Source: Massilia sp. Se16.2.3 (GTDB lineage Bacteria > Pseudomonadota > Gammaproteobacteria > Burkholderiales > Burkholderiaceae_D). Taken from it: a DNA stretch of 64,000 bases. The first letter of the stretch is position 1. Each line of letters starts with the position of its first letter. The DNA lies in the NCBI RefSeq assembly GCF_014171595.1, contig NZ_CP050451.1:2852001-2916000 (forward strand), read 5' to 3'. The position numbers and the translations under genes are program-made. The notes under the pieces were generated by a model that ran no database searches, was not told the DNA's origin, and saw only the letters and a program-made list of their open reading frames with translations. Positions 47,613 through 59,872 of the stretch are shown piece by piece.

Positions 47613-48776
47613 TTGCCGCCATTTTTTTCTGGCCCAACCGTCCCGGCCATCCTGGCTCTCGCAGACGGAACGATTTTTCGAGGAATTTCGATTGGCGCCG
47701 CCGGTCACACGACCGGTGAAGTGGTCTTCAATACCGCCATTACCGGCTACCAGGAAATCCTGACCGACCCCAGCTACTCGCGTCAGATCGTCACGCTGAC
47801 GTACCCGCACATCGGCAACTACGGCGTCAACGCCGCCGACGTCGAAGCGTCGAAAGTTCACGCCGCCGGCCTGATCATTCGCGACCTGCCGCTGCTGGCA
47901 TCGAATTTCCGTTCCACGCAGTCGCTGTCGGACTACCTGAAGGCCGAAAATGTCGTGGCAATCGCCGGCATCGATACCCGCAAACTGACCCGCCTGCTGC
48001 GCGAGAAGGGCGCCCAGAGCGGCGCCATCCTGACCGGCACGCAAGGCAACCAGCCGTCGGAAATCCAGGCGCTCGAACTGGCGCGCTCCTTCCCCGGCCT
48101 GTCGGGCATGGACCTGGCCAAGGTCGTGTCGGTGAAAGAGCCGTACGTCTTCACCGAAACCGAGTGGAAGCTCGGCGAGGGCTTCGGCAAGCAGGACAAT
48201 CCCCAATACCACGTCGTCGCCTTTGACTACGGCGTCAAGCGCAACATCCTGCGCATGCTGGCCGAGCGCGGCTGCAAGGTCACCGTGCTGCCGGCCGAGT
48301 CGACCGCGCAGGACGCGCTGGCCCTGAATCCCGACGGTATTTTCCTGGCCAACGGCCCGGGCGACCCGGAACCCTGCGACTATGCCATCCGCGCCACCGC
48401 CGAACTGATCGAGAAGGGCATCCCGACCTTCGGCATCTGCCTCGGCCACCAGATCATGGCACTCGCTTCCGGCGCGAAGACGATGAAGATGAAGTTCGGC
48501 CACCACGGTGCCAACCACCCGGTCCAGGACCTCGACTCGAGGAAGGTGCTGATCACGTCGCAGAACCACGGTTTCGCGGTCGACCCGGAAACGCTCCCAG
48601 GCAACTGCCGCGTCACCCACGTGTCGCTGTTCGACGGTTCGCTGCAGGGCTTTGCCCGCACCGACAAACCCGCCTTCTGCTTCCAGGGCCACCCGGAAGC
48701 GTCCCCTGGCCCGACCGACGTCGCCTATCTGTTTGACCGCTTCATCGGTTTGATGCAAGCGCAGGAGAAGAACTAA
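47613..48776 (+). CDS. carA: Carbamoyl-phosphate synthase small subunit
   Basis: Glutaminase subunit delivering ammonia for carbamoyl phosphate in arginine and pyrimidine synthesis. 387 residues. The start is a TTG at 47613 with GGGAG six bases upstream; no ATG fits. Conserved regions: [21 protein letters not shown], the nucleophile Cys in FGICLGHQ, and the His/Glu pair in [11 protein letters not shown]. carB follows directly. Confidence 0.95.
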   Translation: MPPFFSGPTVPAILALADGTIFRGISIGAAGHTTGEVVFNTAITGYQEILTDPSYSRQIVTLTYPHIGNYGVNAADVEASKVHAAGLIIRDLPLLASNFRSTQSLSDYLKAENVVAIAGIDTRKLTRLLREKGAQSGAILTGTQGNQPSEIQALELARSFPGLSGMDLAKVVSVKEPYVFTETEWKLGEGFGKQDNPQYHVVAFDYGVKRNILRMLAERGCKVTVLPAESTAQDALALNPDGIFLANGPGDPEPCDYAIRATAELIEKGIPTFGICLGHQIMALASGAKTMKMKFGHHGANHPVQDLDSRKVLITSQNHGFAVDPETLPGNCRVTHVSLFDGSLQGFARTDKPAFCFQGHPEASPGPTDVAYLFDRFIGLMQAQEKN

Positions 48777-51700
48777 ATGCCAAAGCGTAGTGATATCAAA
48801 AGCATCCTGATCATCGGCGCCGGCCCGATCATCATCGGCCAGGCCGCGGAATTCGATTACTCGGGCGCGCAGGCCTGCAAGGCCCTGCGCGACGAGGGTT
48901 ATAAAGTCATCCTGGTCAACAGCAACCCCGCCACCATCATGACCGACCCGGAGATGGCCGATGTTACCTACATCGAGCCGATCACCTGGAAGGTCGTCGA
49001 ACGTATCATCGACAAGGAGCGTCCGGACGCGATCCTGCCGACCATGGGCGGCCAGACCGCGCTGAACTGCGCGCTCGACCTGCACCGCCACGGCATCCTC
49101 GACAAGTACAAGGTCGAGCTGATCGGCGCCTCGCCGGAAGCGATCGACAAGGCCGAGGACCGTTCCAAGTTCAAGGACGCGATGACGAAGATCGGCCTGG
49201 GTTCGGCGCGCTCGGGCGTGGCGCACTCGATGGACGAAGCACGCACCGTGCAGCGCGAACTCGGCTTCCCGACCATCATCCGGCCATCCTTCACGATGGG
49301 CGGCACCGGCGGCGGCATCGCCTACAACGAGGAAGAATTCGAGGCCATCTGCAAGCGCGGCCTGGAAGCTTCGCCCACCAACGAACTGCTGATCGAAGAG
49401 TCGCTGCTGGGCTGGAAAGAGTACGAGATGGAAGTCGTGCGCGACAGGGCCGACAACTGCATCATCATCTGCTCGATCGAAAACCTCGACCCGATGGGCG
49501 TGCACACCGGCGACTCGATCACGGTCGCGCCGGCGCAGACGCTGACCGACAAGGAATACCAGATCATGCGCAACGCCTCGATCGCGGTGCTGCGCGAGAT
49601 CGGCGTCGATACCGGCGGCTCGAACGTGCAGTTCGCGATCAACCCGCAGGACGGGCGCATGATCGTCATCGAGATGAACCCGCGCGTGTCGCGTTCCTCG
49701 GCGCTGGCCTCGAAGGCAACCGGCTTCCCGATCGCGAAAGTCGCCGCCAAGCTGGCGGTCGGCTTCACGCTGGACGAACTGCGCAACGAGATCACCGGCG
49801 GCGCGACCCCGGCATCGTTCGAGCCCTCGATCGACTATGTCGTGACCAAGATCCCGCGCTTCGCCTTCGAGAAATTCCCGGCCGCGGACAAGCACCTGAC
49901 GACCCAGATGAAATCGGTCGGCGAAGTCATGGCCATGGGCCGCACCTTCCAGGAATCGTTCCAGAAAGCGCTGCGCGGCCTGGAAGTGGGCGTCGATGGC
50001 CTGAACGAAATGACGCGCGACCGCGAAGTCATCGAAGAGGAACTGGGCGAGCCGGGACCGGAACGCATCTGGTACGTGGGCGACGCTTTTGCCCAGGGCT
50101 TCACGCTGGAAGAAGTCCATGCGCTGACAAAAATCGATCCGTGGTTCCTCATCCAGATCAAGGAAATCGTCGACATCGAGCTCTGGCTGGATCACCAGAC
50201 GCTGGAGTCGCTCGACAAGCCGACCCTGTACAAGTTGAAGCAGAAGGGTTTCTCGGACGCGCGCATGGCTTTTCTCATGCACACCACGCAGGCCGCGGTG
50301 CGCGAGCGCCGTCACGCGCTGGGCATCCGCCCGGTCTACAAGCGCGTCGACACCTGCGCCGCCGAATTTGCCACCGACACCGCCTACATGTACTCGACCT
50401 ATGACGAGGAATGCGAAGCGGCGCCGACCGACAAGAAGAAAATCATGGTGCTGGGCGGCGGTCCGAACCGCATCGGCCAGGGCATCGAGTTCGATTACTG
50501 CTGCGTGCACGCGGCCCTGGCCATGCGCGAAGACGGCTACGAGACCATCATGGTCAACTGTAATCCGGAGACCGTGTCGACCGACTACGATACGTCGGAC
50601 CGCCTGTACTTCGAATCGCTGACGCTGGAAGACGTGCTGGAAATCGTCGAGCTGGAAAAGCCGGTCGGCGTGATCGTCCAGTACGGCGGCCAGACGCCTT
50701 TGAAGCTCGCGCTCGACCTGGAAGCGAATGGCGTGCCGATCGTCGGCACCAGCCCGGACATGATCGATGCCGCCGAAGACCGCGAGCGCTTCCAGAAGCT
50801 GCTGCAAGACCTCGGCCTGCGCCAGCCGCCAAACCGCACCGCGCGTACCGAAACCGAGGCGCTGGCACTGGCGCAGGAAATCGGCTACCCGCTGGTCGTG
50901 CGTCCTTCGTATGTGCTGGGCGGCCGCGCGATGGAAATCGTCCACGAGCAGCGCGACCTCGAGCGCTACATGCGCGAAGCGGTGAAAGTGTCGAACGATT
51001 CGCCTGTGCTGCTCGACCGCTTCCTGAACGACGCCATTGAAGTCGACGTCGACTGCATCTCGGATGGCGAGACCACCTTCATCGGCGGCGTGATGGAACA
51101 CATCGAACAGGCAGGCGTGCACTCGGGCGACTCGGCCTGCTCGCTGCCGCCTTACTCGCTGTCGCAAGAGACGATCGATGAACTCAAGCGCCAGACCGCG
51201 CTGATGGCCAAGGGCCTGAACGTGGTCGGCCTGATGAACGTGCAGTTCGCGATCCAGCAGAAGGAAGAGGGCGGCAAGACGGTCGATACGGTGTTCGTGC
51301 TGGAAGTGAACCCGCGCGCCTCGCGTACCGTCCCCTTCGTCTCGAAAGCCACCGGCATCCAGCTGGCCAAGGTCGCGGCGCGCTGCATGGTCGGCCAGAC
51401 CCTGGCGTCGCAAGGCATCACGAAAGAAGTCACGCCGCCGTTCTACAGCGTCAAGGAAGCCGTGTTCCCGTTCGTGAAATTCCCTGGCGTGGATACCATC
51501 CTCGGACCGGAAATGAAGTCGACCGGCGAAGTGATGGGCGTAGGCGAAACCTTCGGCGAAGCCTTCGTCAAGTCGCAGATCGGTGCGGGCATCAAGCTGC
51601 CCGAATCGGGCCGCGTCTTCCTGTCGGTGAAGGCCTCCGACAAGCCGCGCGCGGTGCAGGTGGCGCGCGACCTGGTCTCGCTCGGCTTCACGCTGGCCGC

Positions 51701-52007
51701 CACCAAGGGTACCGCTGCCGTGATCGCCGCCGCCGGCCTGCCGGTGCTGGCCGTGAACAAGGTGATCGAGGGCCGTCCGCACGTGGTCGACATGATCAAG
51801 AACCACGAGATCGAGATGGTCATCAACACCGTCGAGGAAAAACGCAGTGCGATCGTCGACTCGCGTACCATCCGTACCTCGGCGCTGGCCTCGCGCGTGG
51901 TGACCTACACGACGATTGCCGGTGCCGAAGCGGCGATCCAGGGCATGCGCCACCTGAACGAGATTCGGGTCTACGATTTACAAGGTCTGCATAACACCTT
52001 AAACTAG
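48777..52007 (+). CDS. carB: Carbamoyl-phosphate synthase large subunit
   Basis: Synthetase subunit, 1076 residues, one uninterrupted gene, starting right after the carA stop. The two ATP-grasp halves begin at [23 protein letters not shown] and [21 protein letters not shown]. FVEVNPRxSR-type motifs occur in both ([38 protein letters not shown]). The C-terminal MGS-like allosteric domain ([32 protein letters not shown]) is present. Confidence 0.97.
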   Translation: MPKRSDIKSILIIGAGPIIIGQAAEFDYSGAQACKALRDEGYKVILVNSNPATIMTDPEMADVTYIEPITWKVVERIIDKERPDAILPTMGGQTALNCALDLHRHGILDKYKVELIGASPEAIDKAEDRSKFKDAMTKIGLGSARSGVAHSMDEARTVQRELGFPTIIRPSFTMGGTGGGIAYNEEEFEAICKRGLEASPTNELLIEESLLGWKEYEMEVVRDRADNCIIICSIENLDPMGVHTGDSITVAPAQTLTDKEYQIMRNASIAVLREIGVDTGGSNVQFAINPQDGRMIVIEMNPRVSRSSALASKATGFPIAKVAAKLAVGFTLDELRNEITGGATPASFEPSIDYVVTKIPRFAFEKFPAADKHLTTQMKSVGEVMAMGRTFQESFQKALRGLEVGVDGLNEMTRDREVIEEELGEPGPERIWYVGDAFAQGFTLEEVHALTKIDPWFLIQIKEIVDIELWLDHQTLESLDKPTLYKLKQKGFSDARMAFLMHTTQAAVRERRHALGIRPVYKRVDTCAAEFATDTAYMYSTYDEECEAAPTDKKKIMVLGGGPNRIGQGIEFDYCCVHAALAMREDGYETIMVNCNPETVSTDYDTSDRLYFESLTLEDVLEIVELEKPVGVIVQYGGQTPLKLALDLEANGVPIVGTSPDMIDAAEDRERFQKLLQDLGLRQPPNRTARTETEALALAQEIGYPLVVRPSYVLGGRAMEIVHEQRDLERYMREAVKVSNDSPVLLDRFLNDAIEVDVDCISDGETTFIGGVMEHIEQAGVHSGDSACSLPPYSLSQETIDELKRQTALMAKGLNVVGLMNVQFAIQQKEEGGKTVDTVFVLEVNPRASRTVPFVSKATGIQLAKVAARCMVGQTLASQGITKEVTPPFYSVKEAVFPFVKFPGVDTILGPEMKSTGEVMGVGETFGEAFVKSQIGAGIKLPESGRVFLSVKASDKPRAVQVARDLVSLGFTLAATKGTAAVIAAAGLPVLAVNKVIEGRPHVVDMIKNHEIEMVINTVEEKRSAIVDSRTIRTSALASRVVTYTTIAGAEAAIQGMRHLNEIRVYDLQGLHNTLN

Positions 52008-52026
52008 GCATCAAGTAGTACCCGTC

Positions 52027-52073
52027 AAACCACAGAGTTCGCGCGGCTCCCGTCGTGTGGCTCTGTGGTTTTC
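52027..52073 (+). terminator. Terminator after carAB
   Basis: Perfect stem AAACCACAGAG/CTCTGTGGTTT with a GC-rich 24-base loop, followed by TCG and few further T. It lies between carB and greA. Confidence 0.65.
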
Positions 52074-52163
52074 GCTTGGTACGTCCACGAGAACTGTCAA
52101 CAAGCCTCGAGCAGCCGGCATCGTGCCGCCTGCTCGACGTTTTTTAGTCATAAGCGAAAGACC

Positions 52164-52643
52164 ATGAACACTACCGTCCCACTGACCAAATACGGCGCCG
52201 AACTGCTGAAGGAAGAGCTGCACCAGCTCAAGACGAAAGAGCGCCGCAGCGTCATCGATGCGATCGCCGAAGCACGTTCGCATGGTGACCTGTCGGAGAA
52301 CGCGGAATACGACGCGGCCAAGGAGCGCCAGGCCTTCGTCGAAGGCCGCATCGCCGAACTCGAAGGCAAGTTGAGTGCCGCCCAGATCATCGACCCGGCC
52401 ACGCTCGACGCCGAAGGCCGCGTGGTCTTCGCCTCCACCGTCGACCTCGAGGACCTGGAATCGGGCCAGAAGGTCAGCTACCAGATCGTCGGCCTGGACG
52501 AAGCCGACCTCAAACTGAACAAGGTGTCGGTCACCTCGCCAATCGCGCGTGCCCTGATCGGCAAGTACGCCGGCGACGTGGTGGAAGTGCAGGCGCCGTC
52601 CGGCCCGCGCGAATACGAAATCCTCGAAGTGCGCTACGTCTGA
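52164..52643 (+). CDS. greA: Transcription elongation factor GreA
   Basis: Stimulates transcript cleavage by backtracked RNA polymerase. 159 residues from the ATG at 52164. The coiled-coil tip has [15 protein letters not shown] with the acidic pair needed for cleavage, and the C-terminal FKBP-like domain ends in [19 protein letters not shown]. Stop overlaps the DUF4149 start. Confidence 0.96.
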   Translation: MNTTVPLTKYGAELLKEELHQLKTKERRSVIDAIAEARSHGDLSENAEYDAAKERQAFVEGRIAELEGKLSAAQIIDPATLDAEGRVVFASTVDLEDLESGQKVSYQIVGLDEADLKLNKVSVTSPIARALIGKYAGDVVEVQAPSGPREYEILEVRYV

Positions 52644-53101
52644 TGGCGCAAACGGCCGGCCGCATCGCCGCCGCGCGCCTGCTGGTGGCCGCACTCTGGG
52701 CGGGCGCCCTCTGGGTGCTCGGCTATGTGGCCGCGCCGGCCGTGTTCTCGCTTGCCGGCGGCGCGCTGACCGGTGACCTCGTCGGCGCTTTCCTGCGCCG
52801 CCTGGCCTGGATCTCGATGGCTTGTGCGGTGCTGATGCTGATCCTGGTACGGTTTTCGCCTGACCTGGATGGTGCGCGCAGGCGTTCCCTGAAGCTGCTG
52901 GTGCTGGCCATGCTGGCCTGTGCGCTGGTGATGTTCGTCGGCCTGCAGCCCGCGATGGCGTTCATGCGCGATGCGGCCGGGCCTGCGGGCATCCGCGCGT
53001 CGCCCATGTGGACACGTTTCGCGGTCATGCATGGCGTCTCGCAGCTGTTCCACCTGATCGAAAGCGTACTGGCGGCGATGCTGCTGCTGAAAAGCCGATA
53101 A
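52643..53101 (+). CDS. DUF4149 family inner-membrane protein
   Basis: A 152-residue protein with four membrane segments (about residues 10-32, 52-68, 82-100, 130-148). RLLVAALWAGALWVLGYVAAPAVF and MHGVSQLFHLIESVLAAML fit the family; the function is unknown. It overlaps the greA stop by one base, a common pairing in Burkholderiales, and should be co-transcribed with greA. Confidence 0.88.
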   Translation: MAQTAGRIAAARLLVAALWAGALWVLGYVAAPAVFSLAGGALTGDLVGAFLRRLAWISMACAVLMLILVRFSPDLDGARRRSLKLLVLAMLACALVMFVGLQPAMAFMRDAAGPAGIRASPMWTRFAVMHGVSQLFHLIESVLAAMLLLKSR

Positions 53102-53109
53102 CGGTGGCG

Positions 53110-53200
53110 GTGGCAGGGTGGAGTCCTGACCCCACGCGGTGCGGCGGCTGAGCAGTATCGTAGGGTGGGCACTCGTGCCCACGCGGTGTCACCGCTGGAA
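53110..53200. repeat. Partial CGTAGGGTGGGC-type repeats
   Basis: CGTAGGGTGGGCACTCGTGC starts at 53159 and folds on itself (GTGGGCACTCGTGCCCAC). A diverged copy precedes it (AGGGTGGAGTCCTGACCCCA, from about 53116). The right-hand inverted arm is missing. Confidence 0.5.
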
Positions 53201-53243
53201 ACGCGATACAGCGTCCGAAGACACTGACCGCCGACAGGCCGGA

Positions 53244-53271
53244 CGAAAAAAACCGGAGACACGCTCCGGCT
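53244..53271 (-). terminator. Terminator of yhbY
   Basis: On the minus strand a stem GCCGGAGC.../...CTCCGG is followed by seven T. It lies 17 bases after the yhbY stop. Confidence 0.75.
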
Positions 53272-53287
53272 TCTTGTGGAAGGGCGC

Positions 53288-53758
53288 TTATTTATTCAGC
53301 GCATTCTTCTTGGTGCTGGCCTGGCGCGGCTTGGCGCGCTTGATGTTGCCGCCGGCGGTCACGCGCTCGTTCCCCTTGATCATGACCTTGGTGACGCTCG
53401 GCTTCTTGGTGCCGCTGGCGCTGGCCTTGACGATGGTGACTTCGCGCATGCCCTTGCCGGCCTTGCTGCTGCGTTCCTTGACCACTTCCTTCTTCGGACG
53501 GTAGAGCACGAGCAGCTTGCCGATGTGCTGGACCGGCGCGGCGTCGAGTTCCGTGGAAATCTGTTCATACATGGCAACACGTGCCTCGCGGTCGTCGCCG
53601 AACACGCGCACCTTGATCAGGCCATGGGCGTCGAGGCTGGCCGCGATTTCCTTCATGACGGACTCGGTCAGGCCGGCTTCGCCGATCATGACGACAGGAT
53701 TGAGCCCATGGGCTTCGGCGCGCAGCGCGCTGCGCTCGGCCGGAGTAAGTTTAAGCAT
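53288..53758 (-). CDS. yhbY: YhbY-type ribosome assembly RNA-binding protein
   Basis: A CRM-domain protein that binds the pre-50S subunit. The domain occupies residues 1-97: LTPAERSALRAEAHGLNPVVMIGEAGLTESVMKEIAASLDAHGLIKVRV, then ELDAAPVQHIGKLLVLYRPKK. The 60-residue Lys-rich tail (KASASGTKKPSVTKVMIKGN) extends beyond the E. coli protein and is usual in related betaproteobacteria. Divergent from rlmE with only 41 bases between starts. Confidence 0.92.
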   Translation of the reverse strand: MLKLTPAERSALRAEAHGLNPVVMIGEAGLTESVMKEIAASLDAHGLIKVRVFGDDREARVAMYEQISTELDAAPVQHIGKLLVLYRPKKEVVKERSSKAGKGMREVTIVKASASGTKKPSVTKVMIKGNERVTAGGNIKRAKPRQASTKKNALNK

Positions 53759-53799
53759 AATAATTTTTGGATTACCTTTAAAAGCAGTATTCTACGCGA

Positions 53800-54486
53800 A
53801 TGGCCAAGAACAAATTAAACAAAAACTGGTTGCACGACCATATTAACGACCCCTACGTCAAGCTGGCGCAGAAAGAAGGCTTCCGTGCACGGGCCGCCTT
53901 CAAGCTCAAAGAGATCGACGAAAGCGAAAAACTCATCAAGCCAGGCCAGGTCATCGTCGACCTCGGCTGCACCCCGGGCTCCTGGGCGCAATACACCCGG
54001 CGCAAGCTGTCGGGCAAGGAAGGCGGCGGCATCAGCGGCACGATCATCGGCCTCGACCTACTGCCGATGGAACCGATTGCCGACGTTCACTACATCCAGG
54101 GCGACTTCCGCGAAGACGCCGTGCTCGACCAGCTCGCTGTTGTTTTAGAGGGACGAAAAGCCGATCTCGTGCTGTCGGACATGGCCCCGAATCTGTCCGG
54201 TATTCCCACCGCGGACGCGGCGCGGATGGAACATTTGATCGATCTCGCCATTGAGTTTTCTCAAATGCATCTCAAGCTGCCCGGCGCATTGTTGGTCAAG
54301 TGCTTCAAGGATATGGGTTTTACGCAGATCGTTGAGAAGTTCCGCACTGAGTTCAAGACCGTCAAGCAAATCAAGCCCAAGGCAAGCCGGGACAAATCCT
54401 CGGAAATTTTCCTTCTCGGGCGTGGTCTGAAGAATCCAGTGGAATACAAATCCGGATCCGACCGGGATGCCGCCCTTGATATTTGA
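53800..54486 (+). CDS. rlmE: 23S rRNA 2'-O-methyltransferase RlmE (FtsJ)
   Basis: Methylates U2552 of 23S rRNA with SAM. 228 residues. The SAM loop is [20 protein letters not shown]; the K-D-K-E catalytic set is visible in [29 protein letters not shown] and [12 protein letters not shown]. Lies upstream of ftsH as in most proteobacteria. Confidence 0.95.
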   Translation: MAKNKLNKNWLHDHINDPYVKLAQKEGFRARAAFKLKEIDESEKLIKPGQVIVDLGCTPGSWAQYTRRKLSGKEGGGISGTIIGLDLLPMEPIADVHYIQGDFREDAVLDQLAVVLEGRKADLVLSDMAPNLSGIPTADAARMEHLIDLAIEFSQMHLKLPGALLVKCFKDMGFTQIVEKFRTEFKTVKQIKPKASRDKSSEIFLLGRGLKNPVEYKSGSDRDAALDI

Positions 54487-54802
54487 GATCGCAGCCACAC
54501 ATGCATCGGCGTAAGCCTCCCGCGGCGCGCGTCCACTGTCTTGTGGCGCGCCGAAATCTGTGGAAATAGTGGCAATATGGCATTATGACGGGCTGTGCGC
54601 TGCACAGCCGGCATGTTGCGAGTAAAATCGCGGTTAGAATCGCGAGAAAGAGCGCCTGGCAAAACCGTCAGCTCAGCGCATGCCCCGAAAACAGCACGAG
54701 GGCAGGGCTGGACGGCGTAACGCGGCAATGAAGGTTTTGCCAGGCGCTCCACATCGGCAATCTCAAATTGGTATTGGTGCGGATCGCATCGGAGGAGTTT
54801 TC
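54487..54802 (+). promoter_or_regulatory. ftsH upstream region with promoter candidates and a long stem-loop
   Basis: No gene is seen in these 316 bases. TAAAAT (54623-54628) and TAGAAT (54635-54640) are minus 10 candidates. Immediately downstream a 17-bp perfect inverted repeat (54650-54666 with 54733-54749) encloses 66 bases that can pair further (GCCC/GGGC and GTC.AGC/GCTgGAC). The structure lies wholly in the predicted leader, ending about 40 bases before the ribosome site GGAGGAG (54791-54797). Confidence 0.7.
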
Positions 54803-56689
<1,887 letters not shown>

Positions 56690-56710
56690 TCGACTGAGCA
56701 GCATCCCCGC

Positions 56711-56735
56711 AAAAGGCATCCCCAAGATGCCTTTT
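56711..56735 (+). terminator. Terminator after ftsH
   Basis: Perfect 10-bp stem AAAAGGCATC/GATGCCTTTT with loop CCCAA. Confidence 0.85.
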
Positions 56736-56763
56736 GCGCGTTAACGACCCACATTTCTCCCCT

Positions 56764-57597
56764 ATGCGTCAATTCTTCCAATGCGGCCGCTTCCGCTACG
56801 AGCTGGGGCAGCGCTCCCTCGTCATGGGCATCCTCAACGTCACACCTGATTCGTTTTCCGACGGCGGCCGCTACCACTCGCTCGAGTTCGCCATCTCGCG
56901 CGCCGAGGACATGGTGGCCGATGGCGTCGACCTGATCGACATCGGCGGCGAGTCCACCCGTCCGGGCTCGCCAAGCGTGCCGGTCGAGGAGGAGCTGGCG
57001 CGCGTCATGCCGGCCCTGTATGCGCTGCAGGAAGCAGGCAAGGCGCTGTCGGTCGATACCTGCAAGCCGCGGGTGATGCGCGAGGCCATCATTGCCGGTG
57101 CCGACATGATCAACGACATCAACGGTTTCCGCGCGCCCGGGGCGATCGAGGCCGTCGTCGACAGCGATTGCGGGCTGTGCGTGATGCACATGCAGGGCAC
57201 GCCCCAGGACATGCAGGCCCAGCCGCATTACGAGGACGTGGTGCGCGAAGTCATCGGCTTCCTGCGCGAACGCGTCGATGCCTTGCTGGCTGCCGGCGTC
57301 GACCGCGAACGCATCTGCGTCGATCCCGGCCTGGGCTTCGGCAAGACGGTCGAACACAACTATGCCTTGCTGCGGAGCACAGGTCGCATCGCGGAGGAGC
57401 TCGGCTTGCCGGTGTTGATTGGCCTGTCGCGCAAATCGATGATCGGGGCCGTCACCGGACGCCCCGTCGAGCAGCGCTTGCCAGGAAGCATTGCAGGCGC
57501 GTTGGCTGCTTTCGCACATGGCGCTAAAATTGTACGAGTGCATGACGTTGCAGAGACGGTCGACGCGCTGAAGGTCTGGCGCGCGGCCACTGATTAA
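56764..57597 (+). CDS. folP: Dihydropteroate synthase
   Basis: Condenses p-aminobenzoate with the pterin diphosphate in folate synthesis; the sulfonamide target. 277 residues from ATG 56764. Conserved loops: [67 protein letters not shown] and RVHDVAE. Co-directional with glmM 22 bases downstream. Confidence 0.96.
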   Translation: MRQFFQCGRFRYELGQRSLVMGILNVTPDSFSDGGRYHSLEFAISRAEDMVADGVDLIDIGGESTRPGSPSVPVEEELARVMPALYALQEAGKALSVDTCKPRVMREAIIAGADMINDINGFRAPGAIEAVVDSDCGLCVMHMQGTPQDMQAQPHYEDVVREVIGFLRERVDALLAAGVDRERICVDPGLGFGKTVEHNYALLRSTGRIAEELGLPVLIGLSRKSMIGAVTGRPVEQRLPGSIAGALAAFAHGAKIVRVHDVAETVDALKVWRAATD

Positions 57598-57619
57598 TCC
57601 CCACAATAAGAGAAGAAGC

Positions 57620-58957
57620 ATGGCACGCAAATATTTTGGTACGGATGGTGTTCGCGGCGAAGTCGGCGTTGCGCCGATCACGCCCGACTTCGTGATGCGC
57701 CTCGGCTACGCAGCCGGCAAGGTGCTGGCGAAGGACAACCCGACCGGTAGCCATCCGGTCGTCCTGATCGGCAAGGACACCCGTATTTCCGGCTACATGC
57801 TGGAAGCGGCCCTGGAAGCGGGCTTCTCCGCTGCCGGTGTCGACGTGATGCTGGCCGGCCCGATGCCGACCCCGGCGATCGCCTACCTGACCCGCGCACT
57901 GCGCCTGCAGGCCGGCGTGGTCATTTCGGCTTCGCACAATCCTTTCCAGGACAATGGCATCAAGTTCTTTTCCGAGCATGGCACCAAGCTGCCCGACAGC
58001 GTCGAGCTCTCCATCGAGGAAGCGATCGACCAGCCGATGGAATGCGTGTCGTCGGAAAAGCTCGGCCGTGCAACGCGCCTGCGCGACGCCCAGGGCCGCT
58101 ACATCGAATTCTGCAAGGGCACCTTCCCGAACGAACTGGACCTGCGCGGCCTGAAGATGGTCGTCGACAGCGCCCACGGCGCCGCCTACAACATCGCGCC
58201 GCACGTGTTCCATGAACTCGGTGCCGAGGTCGTCTCGATCGGCGCCAGCCCGGACGGCTTCAATATCAACGCCGGCTTTGGCGCAACCGCGCCGAAAGCG
58301 CTGTCCGCTGCCGTGCTGGAAAACAAGGCCGACCTCGGCATCGCCCTCGACGGCGACGCCGACCGCCTGATCATGGTCGACGCCAAGGGCCGCGTCTACA
58401 ACGGCGACGAGCTGCTCTACATCATGGTGCGCGACCGCATGACCACCGGTCCGGTTGCCGGCGCCGTCGGCACCCTGATGACCAACATGGCGCTCGAGGT
58501 GGCGTTCAAGGAGCTGGGCGTCGGCTTTGCCCGTGCCAAGGTCGGCGACCGCTACGTGCTCGAAGTCATGAAGGAGCGCGGCTGGATCTTCGGCGGCGAG
58601 GGCTCCGGCCACCTGTTGGCACTGGACAAGCACACCACCGGCGACGGCATCGTCTCGGCCCTGCAGGTGCTGTCGGCACTCAAGCGCAGCGGCAAGTCGC
58701 TGGAAGCCTGCTGCAGCGAACTGACGCTGTATCCGCAGACGCTGATCAACAAGCGCGTCGCCCCTGGCTTCGACTGGACGAAAGATGCCGCGATGGTGGC
58801 GGAGAAGGAAGCGGTCGAGCGCGAACTGGGCGACAACGGTCGCGTGCTGATCCGTGCCTCGGGCACCGAGCCCCTGATCCGCGTGATGGTGGAAGCCAAG
58901 CAGGCCGAAGTGGCCGAAAGCATGGCGCGCCGCATCGCGGACAAGCTGGGCGCCTGA
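57620..58957 (+). CDS. glmM: Phosphoglucosamine mutase
   Basis: Interconverts glucosamine 6- and 1-phosphate for peptidoglycan and LPS precursors. 445 residues. The phosphoserine loop is [14 protein letters not shown], the metal loop [13 protein letters not shown], the sugar loop GEGSGHL and the phosphate loop [13 protein letters not shown]. Start [16 protein letters not shown] with AGAGAAG upstream. Confidence 0.96.
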   Translation: MARKYFGTDGVRGEVGVAPITPDFVMRLGYAAGKVLAKDNPTGSHPVVLIGKDTRISGYMLEAALEAGFSAAGVDVMLAGPMPTPAIAYLTRALRLQAGVVISASHNPFQDNGIKFFSEHGTKLPDSVELSIEEAIDQPMECVSSEKLGRATRLRDAQGRYIEFCKGTFPNELDLRGLKMVVDSAHGAAYNIAPHVFHELGAEVVSIGASPDGFNINAGFGATAPKALSAAVLENKADLGIALDGDADRLIMVDAKGRVYNGDELLYIMVRDRMTTGPVAGAVGTLMTNMALEVAFKELGVGFARAKVGDRYVLEVMKERGWIFGGEGSGHLLALDKHTTGDGIVSALQVLSALKRSGKSLEACCSELTLYPQTLINKRVAPGFDWTKDAAMVAEKEAVERELGDNGRVLIRASGTEPLIRVMVEAKQAEVAESMARRIADKLGA

Positions 58958-59178
58958 ACCGCGCCAGGCTGGGGGGGGGCTGCGGCTGCGCTTGTGGCCC
59001 GGCTGCGCAGTTTCCGTGCCCGAGCGCGCTCAGGGGGCGCTTGACGGCCCCAGCCCGCGGCTGTGACTGGGCTGCGGCCGTTCCCGCCCTCCGGATGCCT
59101 GATGCGACTCTGGAGCGACGATTGCGCCAGGGCCGGATGCCGACATGAGGGGGCACGGCGAATCCATTCCTATCCGGT

Positions 59179-59207
59179 TTGACGCGCCGCCCGCGAACGG
59201 GTATGAT
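59179..59207 (+). promoter_or_regulatory. Sigma-70 promoter of tRNA-Pro
   Basis: TTGACG (59179-59184), 17-base spacer, TATGAT (59202-59207). It ends 10 bases before the tRNA and is nearly consensus. The 220 bases between glmM and this promoter hold a run of ten G (about 58968-58977) and no gene. Confidence 0.8.
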
Positions 59208-59217
59208 CAACACCATT

Positions 59218-59294
59218 CGGAGTGTAGCGCAGCCCGGTAGCGCACCTGGTTTGGGACCAGGGGGTCCAAGGTTCGAATCCTTGTACTCCGACCA
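59218..59294 (+). tRNA. tRNA-Pro (anticodon TGG)
   Basis: Full cloverleaf of 77 bases with encoded CCA: acceptor CGGAGTG/TACTCCG, anticodon stem CCTGG/CCAGG around loop TTTGGGA, T loop TTCGAAT. Confidence 0.95.
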
Positions 59295-59302
59295 TCGCAT
59301 TC

Positions 59303-59330
59303 AAACGGGCCGTCGACGACGGTCCGTTTT
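59303..59330 (+). terminator. Terminator-like hairpin after tRNA-Pro
   Basis: AAACGGGCCGTC pairs with GACGGTCCGTTTT (one G-T pair) and is followed by a T-rich stretch. tRNA-Arg may need read-through or its own promoter. Confidence 0.65.
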
Positions 59331-59361
59331 CATTTCGTCCATCGCTTTTGCCGGACTCTTC

Positions 59362-59438
<77 letters not shown>

Positions 59439-59872
59439 ATAAAATCAAGCACTTAGAAATGTCTGCTAGTGTTAATGGGCGTCCATTTGCTTGATTTTAA
59501 GTGCCGTGTACCCCATGTGTACTCCAGCGCTGCCATAGCTTAGTCTGACGTTATGAGGCATGGATGTGATGCAGTCGCCTGACTGTTCGACCATCGCTGA
59601 AAGGCGCGCAGCTTCACGATTTGATCTAGTGCGCTTCCCGCCGGCAGTCCGGCCTGTTACTCGGAATATAGCCTCTCTGTGCAGTCCTACCGTCGGCTGC
59701 TGCCAACGCTGGGCGGGCGTCGCTCTCGGCGCAAAACCGCCATGACCTGTCGAAAAGCCACGTACTGCGTATCCTTGGCAGTAATTGGCGAACAGGGGCG
59801 GTCCCCACTTGATGAAGTTGACGATGCCAGTCTTCACTGCTAGGGTGCTGGGCCAAAACGAGCGAGGTCGAG
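59439..59872. other. Left end of a putative integrated element, no confident gene
   Basis: About 430 bases, less GC-rich than the chromosome. TAAAATCAAGC (59440-59450) is repeated in inverted form at 59489-59499, each followed or preceded by ACTTA/TAAGT, which suits an attachment or recombinase-binding site next to the tRNA. A 141-codon minus-strand frame (59472-59897) lacks a ribosome site and family features and is not called. No integrase gene is found at this end. Confidence 0.45.

Noticed and set aside
47607..51953. 1448-codon minus-strand frame across carA and carB
   Set aside because: Antisense shadow of the GC-rich car genes; its His/Asp/Arg-rich translation matches no protein and both car genes are unmistakable.
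54680..54802. N-terminal extension of FtsH by 41 residues
   Set aside because: The extension runs through the stem-loop region; the GTG at 54803 has an ideal ribosome site and gives the normal FtsH N-terminus.
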